From positions 1-64,000 of the forward strand of contig NZ_BAGN01000007.1 of NCBI RefSeq assembly GCF_000308835.1: a DNA stretch of 64,000 nucleotides, read 5' to 3'. The translations under genes and the position numbers were made by a program. Under the pieces are notes generated by a model. The model ran no database searches. It saw nothing but the letters and a program-made list of their open reading frames with translations, and had not been told where the DNA came from. The DNA comes from Nocardia vinacea NBRC 16497 (GTDB lineage: Bacteria; Actinomycetota; Actinomycetes; Mycobacteriales; Mycobacteriaceae). Of the stretch, positions 41,160 to 53,456 are shown in pieces. Numbering within the stretch: position 1 is the first letter of the stretch; each line of letters begins with the position of its first letter.

Positions 41160-41929
41160 CGACTCCGGGTTCAGCGGCGGCTGCCATCCGGACGAGCCTG
41201 CGCAACTGCTCGCCCTGCTTGATGACGGCAATATTCGTCTCTAGCTCGCCCCGCGCTATCCGGTCGGCGGCCTGGTCGAGTTCGGCCTCATCGCCTTCGA
41301 TGGCAAGTCCTGTCGAATTCCCAGCGGCAGAACGAGTTTGGAGCCAACTTGGTCTTCGAGTCGCCGCGTCTCCGCCAACAGCTCCGCAAGATCTTGGCCG
41401 AGGCCCGACCGATGTCGCGCCGTTCGGCCAGGGCAGCCGGCTCCCGTAAGCGCAACCGGGTCGAATGATCAGGCTCGGACTTCTCGGTAGTCGGACTGTG
41501 GCCGCATGAAGCCCGGACGTGCCGCCGAGCGTGTCCGAAGCGTGGTGGACCATGCAGCGCCATCGCGGACGCTGCGGAATGCCCGCGCAAGAAAGCGCCC
41601 AGGCAAGTGCTGATCGACGCGGGCCGCATGGTTCCGGACACGGCACGGGAGTACTGAACGGCACCGGCTGTCCAAGGCGGCATTCCGCAGCGTGCCTGTG
41701 CGGCGGCAGCGCGAATGGTTGGCCGACTACTCCGTCGGAATGCCGATCCACTGCATGCAGCTTTGGCTCCAGTTCACCGCGCCGCGCCAGATCGTCGACC
41801 CAACTTGGCGGACAGCCTGCGAGTCGTGGCTGTAATCGCTGTTGCTGCCACCTGATTCAGCGCCGGGCGCACGAGTTCTCGCGTGGGCCCGGCGCACCTT
41901 TCCGGCCGGGTCCGGGGGACCGATCGTCT
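41160..41929. pseudogene. Decayed coding remnants beside tRNA-Ser(CGA)
   Basis: No intact gene. On the minus strand from about 41475 to 41160, three successive frames give protein-like pieces: R-E-P-A-A-L-A-E-R-R-D-I-G-R-A, then D-L-A-E-L-L-A-E-T-R-R-L-E-D-Q-V, then G-D-E-A-E-L-D-Q-A-A-D-R-I-A-R-G-E-L-E-T. Together they suggest a frameshifted coiled-coil end, perhaps of a recombinase. On the plus strand, about 41655-41838 gives E-R-H-R-L-S-K-A-A-F-R-S-V-P-V-R-R-Q-R-E-W-L-A-D-Y-S and a stop. Family identity is not secure. Confidence 0.45.
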
Positions 41930-42103
41930 CTAGTTCGCGTCCGGGAAAGCCTGGCGCACACCGAAGGTGATCGCTTCGGCTTCGCCCAACCTGCGGCGTT
42001 GGACACGCATCAGTGCCTCCACGACGCTCGCGGTCCGATTGTCGCTGTGTGCATCGATGAACGTGACCACTTCTGGACGTCGGACGGCAATTTGGATCCT
42101 CAT
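41930..42103 (-). CDS. Small ribbon-helix-helix antitoxin-like protein, orphan
   Basis: 57 residues from the ATG at 42103, with GAGGT nine bases upstream. M-R-I-Q-I-A-V-R-R-P-E-V-V-T-F-I-D-A-H is a typical ribbon strand plus first helix; T-A-S-V-V-E-A-L-M-R-V-Q-R-R-R the second helix; then R-L-G-E-A-E-A-I, as in MazE/VapB-type antitoxins. No toxin gene lies on either side: downstream is the decayed region. An ATG three codons upstream is an alternative start. Confidence 0.6.
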   Translation of the reverse strand: MRIQIAVRRPEVVTFIDAHSDNRTASVVEALMRVQRRRLGEAEAITFGVRQAFPDAN

Positions 42104-42342
42104 ACCACCCATACCTCGATGGTAATCCGCATGGCTGCAGAAGATGCTCGCTGATCGCGCAACCGATTTCGGTCCGCGCGATGCGGCCGGGTTGCTGCTC
42201 CGAATCAACGAATTCGCCGACTGTGGACTTCCTGGGTAAGTAAGCGGCGGGCGGGTATACGGCGATTAGGTAAGCGCGGGGAGGGTGCGCAGCGACGATG
42301 CGGTGCAGTACGAACCGCGCCCGATTGATTCGCGAGAGTTAG

Positions 42343-42558
42343 ATGAGAGAGCCCTATTTTCGATTCGGCAGTCTGCTGGTGCTGATATGGCTGGTGATCG
42401 GCGTCGTTGCCGCGGGGCAGCGGCACTACTTCGACAGCGGTCCGGTCAATTGCGCCGGATTCGGCACGATTGCGGTGACGGTGATCGCCGGTCCGCTCAA
42501 CTATATGGGGGTGAATCCGAAGATCGACGATTGCAATGTGCCCCAACCCAGTCAGTAG
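42343..42558 (+). CDS. Small membrane protein, paralogue 1 of 3
   Basis: 71 residues from the ATG at 42343. One membrane helix (L-L-V-L-I-W-L-V-I-G-V-V-A-A) is followed by the conserved G-Q-R-H-Y-F-D-S-G-P-V-N-C-A-G-F-G-T, a second hydrophobic stretch (I-A-V-T-V-I-A-G-P-L-N-Y-M-G) and a tail with N-P-K-I-D-D-C-N-V-P-Q-P-S-Q. Two cysteines are conserved among the three copies. No family recognised. The shared proline-rich end and cysteines suggest an extracytoplasmic, possibly disulfide-linked module. Confidence 0.8.
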   Translation: MREPYFRFGSLLVLIWLVIGVVAAGQRHYFDSGPVNCAGFGTIAVTVIAGPLNYMGVNPKIDDCNVPQPSQ

Positions 42559-42713
42559 TGCGTGAGGGCTGAGTTCCGAGGGTTCGGCCACCCTCAGGGC
42601 TCAGGGCGTGCTCTGCCGGGCGGCGACATGCCGTGCGGTCGGGCGCGCCCGCCCGCGCCCGTCACGATGCGATAATTCGCTGAAATTCCGTGTGCGCGGT
42701 TCGCGGGAGAGAT

Positions 42714-42923
42714 ATGGGCGAGATGAAACTTGGCAGCGTGCTGATCGTGATCTGGTTGATCATCGGCGTTGTCGCGTCGGGGCAGCGGCACTATTTCGAC
42801 AGTGGTCCGATCAACTGTGCGGGCTTCGGCTCGATCGCCCTGACCGTCCTCGCGGGCCCGCTCAACTACATGGGCGTGAACCCGAAGATCGCCGATTGCA
42901 ATGTCCCGCAACCGAGTCCCTAG
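42714..42923 (+). CDS. Small membrane protein, paralogue 2 of 3
   Basis: 69 residues from the ATG at 42714 (another ATG at 42723 follows GGGAGAG at a better distance). It is strongly similar to paralogue 1: L-I-V-I-W-L-I-I-G-V-V-A-S-G-Q-R-H-Y-F-D-S-G, I-N-C-A-G-F-G-S-I-A-L-T, G-P-L-N-Y-M-G-V-N-P-K-I. It lies 155 bases after copy 1; the spacer is not conserved. Its stop abuts the end of the broken EamA gene on the other strand. Confidence 0.8.
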   Translation: MGEMKLGSVLIVIWLIIGVVASGQRHYFDSGPINCAGFGSIALTVLAGPLNYMGVNPKIADCNVPQPSP

Positions 42924-43620
42924 AGCGGCACCGGCTCCAGATCCCGCTGTGGTTCAGGAGTTTTCGTAGAACCGGCGCCGGAAGCGCCCGCCGACGCGAT
43001 GATGACGAGGCCGATACCGGCGCACTGAACGAGCGCGAGATCTTCGCCGAGCAGAAGCAGTCCCGCCGCGGCCGCGACCGCTGGTTCCAGACTCATCAGC
43101 ACACCGAAGGTGGCGGCCGAAATCCGGCGCAGCGCTTCGAGTTCGATGGCGTGCGGCACTCGCTGCACGCGATGTAGGCACCCCACCCCGCGCCCGCGGC
43201 AATCGCGAACAGTACGCCGGTCCACGACACCGGACCGCCGGTCTTCACCATCAACAGCACACCCAGCCCGGCCACCACCGTCCACACCAGATCGCGGGGT
43301 CGACGCGAGGCGATGACCGCAACGGTGAGCGGTCCGAGGAAGTCCAGGGCGACCGCCATACCGAGCGGTATGCGTTCGATGGCGGCATAGAAGCACAGAT
43401 TCATCGCGGCGACGGCGACACCGAGACCGATGATGCCGGGCAGTGCCGCGCGGTCGACGCGCAGCGAGGGCCGCCACAGCAGCAGTGCGATGGCGCCCGC
43501 GAAGGCCAGACGCACACTTGCCGCCGTGCTGGCGCCGATGATCTCGAACAGATACTTGGCCAAGCCCGCACCCAGTTGGATACTGACCATAGCGGCGAGG
43601 ATGAGGATGGGCGCGGGCAC
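42920..43620 (-). pseudogene. EamA/RhtA-like DMT transporter with internal deletion and frameshift
   Basis: From the GTG at 43620 a DMT-family N-terminal half is intact: I-L-I-L-A-A-M-V-S-I-Q-L-G-A-G-L-A-K, S-V-R-L-A-F-A-G, L-G-V-A-V-A-A-M-N-L-C-F-Y-A-A-I-E-R-I-P-L-G, V-L-F-A-I-A-A-G-A-G-W-G-A-Y-I. Then, around 43180, the C-terminal part E-L-E-A-L-R-R-I-S-A-A-T-F-G-V-L-M-S-L-E-P-A continues in another frame. In intact relatives some 60-75 residues (two or more membrane helices) separate these motifs; here they are adjacent. A deletion plus frame change is inferred. Confidence 0.85.
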
Positions 43621-43827
43621 CGCGCGAGCCGCGCGTGGCTGAACCTTTACAGCCGAAAGCTAGGTGTCCTAAGTAAATGACAATGGACTGGTCGGTTTCT
43701 CGAAAACGGTGCTTACCTTGCCGATCGACGCCCGATCTGTGGTGATCGGCACAAGCGCTCATCCGGCCGGAGAGTGATCGTCTCGCGTGCGGGTATCCGA
43801 GTTGGTACGCGAGTGCGAAAGGAAGCG

Positions 43828-44079
43828 ATGACGATGCGCGAGCGTGTGACCCACCCGAGACCAGCGCCCTCCGCTGGTGCGCGACTTTTTGCGATGCTTC
43901 TGCTGATCTGGCTGGTCGTCGGCGTTGTCGCCGCAGGTCAGCGTCACAACTTCGACAGCGCCCCGATCAACTGTGCTGGTTTCGGCACCATTGCCGTGAC
44001 GGCGCTGGCCGGTCCGCTCAACTACATGGGTGTGAACCCGAAGATCGAGGAGTGTAACCTCCCGCAGCCCAGTCAGTAA
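43828..44079 (+). CDS. Small membrane protein, paralogue 3 of 3
   Basis: 83 residues from the ATG at 43828, with AAAGGAAG just upstream (a second ATG at 43834 has better spacing). The core L-L-L-I-W-L-V-V-G-V-V-A-A-G-Q-R-H-N-F-D-S-A-P-I-N-C-A-G-F-G-T and G-P-L-N-Y-M-G-V-N-P-K-I-E-E-C-N matches paralogues 1 and 2. It has a longer basic N-terminus (R-E-R-V-T-H-P-R-P). It is separated from them by the EamA pseudogene on the other strand. Confidence 0.8.
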   Translation: MTMRERVTHPRPAPSAGARLFAMLLLIWLVVGVVAAGQRHNFDSAPINCAGFGTIAVTALAGPLNYMGVNPKIEECNLPQPSQ

Positions 44080-44224
44080 TACCCGGTCTCCCATCGGAAT
44101 TCGAGTGGTCATCGGCGAATTCCAGTGGGAGCGTGCCGAATTCGAAGCTCAGCCGCCCCATACCGGCTGTCGCATCTCGTCGGGCGCCTGCTGTCACGAA
44201 AACACAGTCGCCCCGAAACGCATT

Positions 44225-44256
44225 CGGCCCCGCACCCGAATCCGGGTGCGGGGCCG
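44225..44256. terminator. GC-rich hairpin at the end of mmpL
   Basis: 14-bp stem CGGCCCCGCACCCG (44225-44238) with 44243-44256, loop AATC, between two convergent genes. No long T-run on either side; a weak bidirectional terminator is plausible. Confidence 0.6.
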
Positions 44257-44271
44257 AGCCGCTTATTCCGA

Positions 44272-46569
44272 TCAGCTCACGCCGACCGGCACCTTCACCG
44301 TCTCCGCGGACCGCTGCTGCAGCTCACGCAGCTTCGCGCCCTCGACGTCGATATCCGGCAGGATCCGATCCAGCCACTTCGGAATCCACCAGGACCACTT
44401 ACCCATCAGCACCAGCAGCGAGGGGATCACGACCATCCGGACGATGAACGCGTCGATCAATACGCCCGCCGCCAGCGCGAAGCCCATGGATTTCGCGGTG
44501 ATATCGGTTTCCAGCAAGAAGGAACCGAATACGGCGATCATGATGATCGCGGCCGAGGTGACGACCCGGGCGCCGTGGTGATAACCGGCGACCATCGCAT
44601 CCTTCGGCGACTTGCCGTTGACGAACTCCTCGCGCATCCGGGTCACCAGGAACACCTGGTAATCCATGGCCAGGCCGAACACCAGGCCGATCAGCATGAT
44701 CGGCAGGAAGCTGACCAGCGGATGCGGATCCTCGATCAGCCCGAGCTTGCCCTCCTGGAAGACCAGCACCGTCGCACCGAAGGTGGCCGCCATCGAGAGC
44801 AGGAAGCCGAGCGCCGCGGTCAGCGGCACCAGGATCGAGCGGAATACCAGGATCAGCAGCAGGAATGCGGCACCGGCCACGATCGCCAGATACGGCACGA
44901 TCTTGCTCAGCAGCACATGGTCGACATCGGCGAAGATCGCCGTGGTGCCGGTGATGCCGTATTCGATGCCGTACTCGGACTGCATCTGCGCCTCGGCATC
45001 GCGGGCGTCACTGACCAGATCCTTGGTGGCCTGGTTGTTCGGACCCGACTTGGGCACGCCGTCGAGCAGTGCGCCCGCCTTGTCCTCACCACTCCACTTG
45101 GGCTCGGTCACGTAATCCATGCCCGAGTAGGACGCGAGCTTGGATCGCAGCGCGGTCACCGCGGCCTCGCGCCGGTCGGCGGGCACATTGGTGAGGTCGA
45201 CCGCGACATTCAGCACGCCGTTGCTGCCCTCACCGAAGCCCTCGGTGCGCAGCTCGTAGGCCTTGCGGATGGTGGAGGTCTTCGGCTGGCTGTCGTCGCC
45301 CGGCAGGCCGAGGTTCAGACCGGCGGCGGGTGCGGCGAGCAGACCCAGCACGACCACGCTGAGCAGCAGCGTCACCGCGGGCGCCTTGCCGATCAAACGG
45401 CCGACGCGCATGCCGTTGGTGACCGACTTGTCGTCCTCGGGATCGTGCTGGGCCACGATCGGCAGCTTCGGCTTGAACAGGAACCGGCCGAACGCGCCGA
45501 GCAGCGCCGGCATCAGCGTGATGGCGGTGAGCACGGCGAACGCCGCGGCGATCGCACCACCCAGGCCCATGAACGTCATGAACTGGACGCCGACGATGCT
45601 GAGTCCGCCGAGCGCGATGATGACGGTCAGACCGGCGAACACCACCGCCGAGCCCGCCGTACCGAGTGCCGTACCGGCCGCCTCCTCCGGCGAATCCTGC
45701 ACCGCCAGTTCGTGTTTGTAGCGCGACACGATGAACAGCGCGTAGTCGATCGACAGGGCGATGCCGATCATGGACGCGAGGAAGGTGGTGAAGCTGGGTA
45801 CCTCGATGATCGAGGTACCGAGGAAGATCAGCGAGGTGGCCGCGCCGAGGCCGACGATCGCGGTGATGATCGGCACGAAGGCGGCGACAATGGCACCGAA
45901 GGCGATGATCATGACGACCAGCGCGATGCCCATGCCGATCTGCTCGGACTTACCGCTGGGTCCCTCGTTCTTCTGCGCGATCGAGCCGCTCATCTCCACC
46001 TGCAGCCCGGCATTGCGGGCATCGCTGGCGACGTTGTAGGCCGCTTCGCGCTGTTCGTCGGTGACGTCGGTGAACTTCTTGATGGTGAACGGGACGCTGA
46101 AGAAGGCGACCGAGTCGGGCGCCGTCTTGCTGAGCACGTTCAGCGGTGCGCCACTGCACTTGGACGGATCCGGGTCGGTGATGCAGCCCGACTTCTCGGC
46201 GGCCTCGACCGGATCCATCACCGGCTTGCTGTGGTCGACGATGTCGAGCGTGCCGAGCTTGGCGATGAAGGCCTCCAGCGCGGCCCGGTTCGCCGGATCG
46301 GTCAGCTTCTGGCCATCGGGTGCGGCAATGACATAGGTGCCGGTGACGGCGTCGAATTTGAAGGCGTCGGAGGCGCCGGGAAAGTGCTTGTCGAGAATGT
46401 CGTTGGCACGGGCGGACGGCAGCGCCGGCATGCTGAAGTCATTGGTCATCGGCTCTTTGAGCTGCGCGCCGAGGCCGCCGAGCAGCAGGAAGAGGACAAT
46501 CCAGACCGGAAGCACTATCCATTTCCGGCGGAAAGCGAACTTCCCCCATCTATACAGATAAACGGACAC
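44272..46569 (-). CDS. MmpL family RND transporter
   Basis: 765 residues from the ATG at 46569. Two repeats of an extracytoplasmic domain and a membrane bundle; N-terminal W-G-K-F-A-F-R-R-K-W-I-V-L-P-V-W. The proton-relay D-Y pairs are present: S-I-D-Y-A-L-F-I-V-S-R-Y (about 275) and A-M-D-Y-Q-V-F-L-V-T-R-M-R-E-E (about 640). MmpL proteins carry lipids or siderophores across the inner membrane of mycolata. It is shorter than mycobacterial MmpL3 and lacks a long C-terminal tail. The divergent tetR and the palindrome at 46680-46695 suggest local repression. Confidence 0.93.
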   Translation of the reverse strand: MSVYLYRWGKFAFRRKWIVLPVWIVLFLLLGGLGAQLKEPMTNDFSMPALPSARANDILDKHFPGASDAFKFDAVTGTYVIAAPDGQKLTDPANRAALEAFIAKLGTLDIVDHSKPVMDPVEAAEKSGCITDPDPSKCSGAPLNVLSKTAPDSVAFFSVPFTIKKFTDVTDEQREAAYNVASDARNAGLQVEMSGSIAQKNEGPSGKSEQIGMGIALVVMIIAFGAIVAAFVPIITAIVGLGAATSLIFLGTSIIEVPSFTTFLASMIGIALSIDYALFIVSRYKHELAVQDSPEEAAGTALGTAGSAVVFAGLTVIIALGGLSIVGVQFMTFMGLGGAIAAAFAVLTAITLMPALLGAFGRFLFKPKLPIVAQHDPEDDKSVTNGMRVGRLIGKAPAVTLLLSVVVLGLLAAPAAGLNLGLPGDDSQPKTSTIRKAYELRTEGFGEGSNGVLNVAVDLTNVPADRREAAVTALRSKLASYSGMDYVTEPKWSGEDKAGALLDGVPKSGPNNQATKDLVSDARDAEAQMQSEYGIEYGITGTTAIFADVDHVLLSKIVPYLAIVAGAAFLLLILVFRSILVPLTAALGFLLSMAATFGATVLVFQEGKLGLIEDPHPLVSFLPIMLIGLVFGLAMDYQVFLVTRMREEFVNGKSPKDAMVAGYHHGARVVTSAAIIMIAVFGSFLLETDITAKSMGFALAAGVLIDAFIVRMVVIPSLLVLMGKWSWWIPKWLDRILPDIDVEGAKLRELQQRSAETVKVPVGVS

Positions 46570-46679
46570 GAAGGGGTTCTCCTAGCGATGGCGATGGCTG
46601 GTTACGTGCTGGTTCGTGGCGCGTAGACAGCACTCGCGGGGATTGCCCTGCCGACCCCCGCCTCCATTGACGCTTTCTG

Positions 46680-46695
46680 CCTACCGTGCGGTAGG
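46680..46695. promoter_or_regulatory. TetR-type operator between mmpL and tetR
   Basis: Perfect 16-base palindrome CCTACCGTGCGGTAGG in the 212-base divergent gap. TTGACG (46667-46672) just before it and TAGGTA/TAGACT after it could be a rightward -35/-10 pair overlapping the operator. Confidence 0.75.
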
Positions 46696-46781
46696 TAGAC
46701 TACCCAGGAGCTAAGCGGAGGTACAACCTCAATTCTGGTGGCAACGTTAGCTCGGCGCATAAGTGGTGAGAGGATCATCCC

Positions 46782-47375
46782 ATGATTGTTCGTGACGCAC
46801 GCGACGCTGTTGTCGCAGGTAGCGGCACAAAAATGGCAATTCGCGACGCTGCGGTAAAGCTGTTCGGGGCCAAGGGTTTCGAACAGACGAGCCTGCGCGA
46901 GGTCGCGGATGCGGTAGGAATCACAAAGGCTTCGCTCTACTATCACTACGCCTCGAAGTTAGATCTGTTACTCGCGATCGTCGATCCGATCGTGGATCAC
47001 CTGCGCTCGGTGATCGAGGATATCGATGCGGTCCCGCATGACGAGGAGGGCGTGCGAGCCGTTTTGCGCGCCTATTTGCGCGGCATGATCCGCCATCGCG
47101 ACGCGGGTGCGCTGTGCGTCCGCGACACCGTCGCGATCATCAATGTCATGGCCGACCGGTATCCGGACATGCTGGATTCGACTCGGGTGCTGCGCGAATG
47201 GCTCGCCGGACCCGGCGCCGACGATGTGGCCAAGCTGCGCGCCAGTGCGGCACTCGAGGTACTCGGGGTCGCGCTGTTGTCCACCGAACTCGTGCCCGGC
47301 GTGGAGGATTCCGTGGTGGAGCGCACACTTCTGGACGCGGCCACCTGTGTTCTGACCGGCTGCCATACCGCGTAG
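46782..47375 (+). CDS. TetR family regulator
   Basis: 197 residues from the ATG at 46782; the ATG at 46833 is an alternative. Helix-turn-helix: I-R-D-A-A-V-K-L-F-G-A-K-G-F-E-Q-T-S-L-R-E-V-A-D-A-V-G-I-T-K-A-S-L-Y-Y-H-Y (about 18-55), the rest is an all-helical ligand domain. It is divergent from mmpL, so repression of mmpL and itself through the palindrome at 46680-46695 is likely. Confidence 0.93.
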   Translation: MIVRDARDAVVAGSGTKMAIRDAAVKLFGAKGFEQTSLREVADAVGITKASLYYHYASKLDLLLAIVDPIVDHLRSVIEDIDAVPHDEEGVRAVLRAYLRGMIRHRDAGALCVRDTVAIINVMADRYPDMLDSTRVLREWLAGPGADDVAKLRASAALEVLGVALLSTELVPGVEDSVVERTLLDAATCVLTGCHTA

Positions 47376-47413
47376 ATTCGTTCGAACACCGAAGAGGCCA
47401 GGGAGTAGCCGCC

Positions 47414-47908
47414 GTGCACATCACCGCGAGGGTCGATTACGCGGTGCGGACCCTATTGGAGATCGCCCGCGCACCGCAGATCCACCGTGCGTCGGATCGC
47501 GTCGCCGTGCAGGTCGCCCCGGTGGTGAAGGCCGAGGCGATTTCGACCGCGCAGCATATTCCGCCCAAGGTGCTCGAGACCGTACTCGCCGAATTGCGCA
47601 GAGCTGATCTGGTGACCAGTAGGCGCGGCCCGGACGGCGGCTATTGGCTGGCCCGCCCGGCCGCGCAGATCTCCATCGCCGACGTGATCCGCGCGATCGA
47701 GGGCCCGCTGGCCTCGGTGCGCGGCGAGCGTCCGGAGGATGTGCGGTATCCGGGTGCGGCCGAACCGTTGCAGCGGGTGTGGATCGCGCTGCGGGTGAAT
47801 ATTCGTGTGGTGCTGGAGAATGTCTCCATCGATGACATCGCGCAGGACCGGCTGCCCGGATTCATCGGGACGCTCACCGAGGATCCCGGTGCCTGGGCGC
47901 GACGATAA
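47414..47908 (+). CDS. Rrf2 family transcriptional regulator
   Basis: 164 residues from the GTG at 47414 (GGGAG nine bases before). V-H-I-T-A-R-V-D-Y-A-V-R-T-L-L-E-I-A-R, I-P-P-K-V-L-E-T-V-L-A-E-L-R-R-A-D-L-V, S-R-R-G-P-D-G-G-Y-W-L-A-R and I-S-I-A-D-V-I-R-A-I-E-G-P-L are Rrf2 hallmarks. It has no cysteine cluster, so no iron-sulfur centre is expected. About 15 extra residues lie between the first helix and the recognition helix. It sits 104 bases before an ABC exporter operon that it may control. Confidence 0.9.
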   Translation: MHITARVDYAVRTLLEIARAPQIHRASDRVAVQVAPVVKAEAISTAQHIPPKVLETVLAELRRADLVTSRRGPDGGYWLARPAAQISIADVIRAIEGPLASVRGERPEDVRYPGAAEPLQRVWIALRVNIRVVLENVSIDDIAQDRLPGFIGTLTEDPGAWARR

Positions 47909-48012
47909 TTCGAATCGAACCACACCGGCCGAAATCCTCGCGCGCGAACATCGCTGCTGGTCAGGAATGTTCGCGACGGACCGTGCGGATTGCCGGTAGC
48001 CTCCTTTTCATC

Positions 48013-49817
48013 ATGCTGATCAGACTGCTTCGCACTCATCTGGCCCCCTACCGGGCCCAATTGGCGGGCGTCGTCGGCCTACAACTCATCTCGGTCATCG
48101 CGATGCTGTACCTGCCGACCCTGAACGCCGACCTGATCGATAACGGTGTCACCAAGGGCGATATCGGCTACATCTGGACCACCGGTCTGTGGATGCTCGC
48201 GGTCACCGGCGTGCAGATCATCGCCTCGGCCTGCTCGGTCTATCTGGGCGCGCAGGCCGCGATGGGCGCGGGTCGGGATCTGCGCGGCGCTGTGCTGCAC
48301 CGGGTCGGCACCTTCTCCGCGCGCGAGATCGGCATGTTCGGCGCGCCCTCGCTTATCACCCGCAATACCAACGATATTCAGCAGGTTCAGCTGCTGATCG
48401 TGATGTCGGCGACCATCCTGGTGATGGCGCCGATCATGTGTATCGGCGGCATCTTCATGGCGCTGCGCGAGGACCTCGGGCTGTCCTGGCTGCTGCTCAT
48501 CGCGGTGCCCGCACTTGCCATTTCGATGGGTGTCATCGTGGCGAAGATGGTGCCCGGCTTCCGCGATATGCAGCATCGGATCGATGAGGTCAACCGGGTG
48601 TTGCGCGAGCAGATCACCGGCATCCGGGTGGTGCGCGCGTTCGTGCGCGAACGGCAGGAGACCTGGCGCTTCGGAGTGGCCAACACCGAACTCACCGAAT
48701 CCTCGCTGCGGGTCGGGCGGCTGATGGCGCTGATGTTCCCGCTGGTCATGCTGATCAGCAATATCACCGCCGTCGCGGTGATCTGGTTCGGCGGACACCT
48801 CATCAATGACGACAAAATGCAGATCGGCTCGCTCACCGCGATGCTGTCCTACATCATGCAGATCCTGATGGCCGTCATGATGGCCTCGTTTCTGGCCATG
48901 ATGGCGCCGCGCGCGGCCGTCTCGGCCGACCGGATCGGTGAGGTGCTCGAGACCGAGACCTCGGTGCTGCCGCCGCGGCTGCCGCAGGCGTTCAAGGGCG
49001 ATCCGGCCCAGGTCGATCTGCAATTCGCCGAATTCGCCTTTCCCGGTGCGGACAAACCGGTGCTGTCGGCGATCCGGTTCCAGGTCGAGCCGGGTACGAC
49101 CACGGCGATCGTGGGCTCCACCGGCGCGGGCAAGACGACACTGCTCAATCTGATTCCCCGGCTCATCGATGTGACCGATGGTGCGGTCTACGTCGGCGGC
49201 ACCGATGTCCGTCACATCGACCTCGAATTGCTGCGCGAACAGATCGGACTGGTGCCGCAGAAGGCATATCTGTTCTCCGGCACCATCGCCGGCAATCTGC
49301 GCTACGGCAATCCGGACGCCACCGACGAGGAACTGTGGCGATGTCTGGAGATCGCCCAGGCCGCCGACTTCGTGCGCGATATGCCACAGGGTTTGCAGAC
49401 ACCGGTCGCGCAGGGCGGCACCACTGTTTCGGGTGGGCAGCGTCAGCGGTTGGCCATCGCGCGGGCGCTGGTGAAGAAGCCGCGGGTCTACCTGTTCGAC
49501 GATTCGTTCTCCGCACTCGACGTCGCCACCGATGCCCGACTTCGCGAGGCATTGCGGCCGGAGACCAGGGATGCCTCGGTAATCATTGTGGCGCAACGGG
49601 TTACCACCATCCGCGATGCAGATCAGATCGTGGTGCTCGAGGACGGCGTCATCGCCGGGATCGGTACCCATGAGCAGTTGATGCGCGATTGCGCGGAATA
49701 CCAGGAGATCGTCGCCTCGCAGCTCGGCGCCGACGAGGCCGTCGTGCTCGCCAAGCGCAACGTAGCGCCGCCCGATGCGAGCGGTGACGGGTATCGGACC
49801 CGGCGGGAGGAGATCCG

Positions 49818-49821
<4 letters not shown>
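48013..49821 (+). CDS. ABC exporter half-transporter, degenerate-site subunit
   Basis: 602 residues from the ATG at 48013 (an ATG ten codons upstream is possible). Six membrane helices (about 12-310), Walker A G-S-T-G-A-G-K-T, signature V-S-G-G-Q-R-Q-R-L and Walker B Y-L-F-D-D-S-F-S-A-L-D with aspartate for the catalytic glutamate; the H-loop reads V-A-Q-R-V-T-T, histidine replaced by glutamine. These losses define the inactive-site partner of a heterodimeric exporter. It overlaps its partner gene by four bases. Confidence 0.92.
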
Positions 49822-53131
<3,310 letters not shown>

Positions 53132-53456
53132 TTGCAGCGCCTGCGGCGCTGCGTGTTCGCGGCCCCCTGTGTCTCGCGTCCGAGCCGTCGAGACTCGCGA
53201 CTTCGTCGCATGCGCTTCGACGACTCGGACGCGAGACGGGCCGCGAACGGGTCGCTCGTAAAACTCGCTCCGTGGTTGCTGGGAAGGGCTTGGATCCTTA
53301 CTGCTTCGGCACTTCTGGTGATTACCCCGGGTCCGCTCGAGCACCTCGCGATGCGTCGGGAGCGCCGACTCGGACGCGAGACGGGCCGTGAAAGGTCGCT
53401 CGTAAGACTCGCTCCGTCGTGATTGCGCCCCGAGCGGGCCTGCGGCGTAATAACTT
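53132..53456. repeat. Intergenic repeats after tgt
   Basis: About 325 bases without a gene. A 21-bp inverted repeat with one mismatch (53171-53191 and 53217-53237, core GTCTCGCGTCCGAG) can form a large hairpin. A 52/53-base direct repeat (53221-53273 and 53366-53417, starting CGACTCGGACGCGAGACGGG) overlaps its right arm. Confidence 0.85.

Noticed and set aside
44125-46626. 833-codon plus-strand open frame opposite mmpL
   Set aside because: Composition is H/R/D/G-rich without domains; the minus strand encodes a full MmpL with D-Y pairs.
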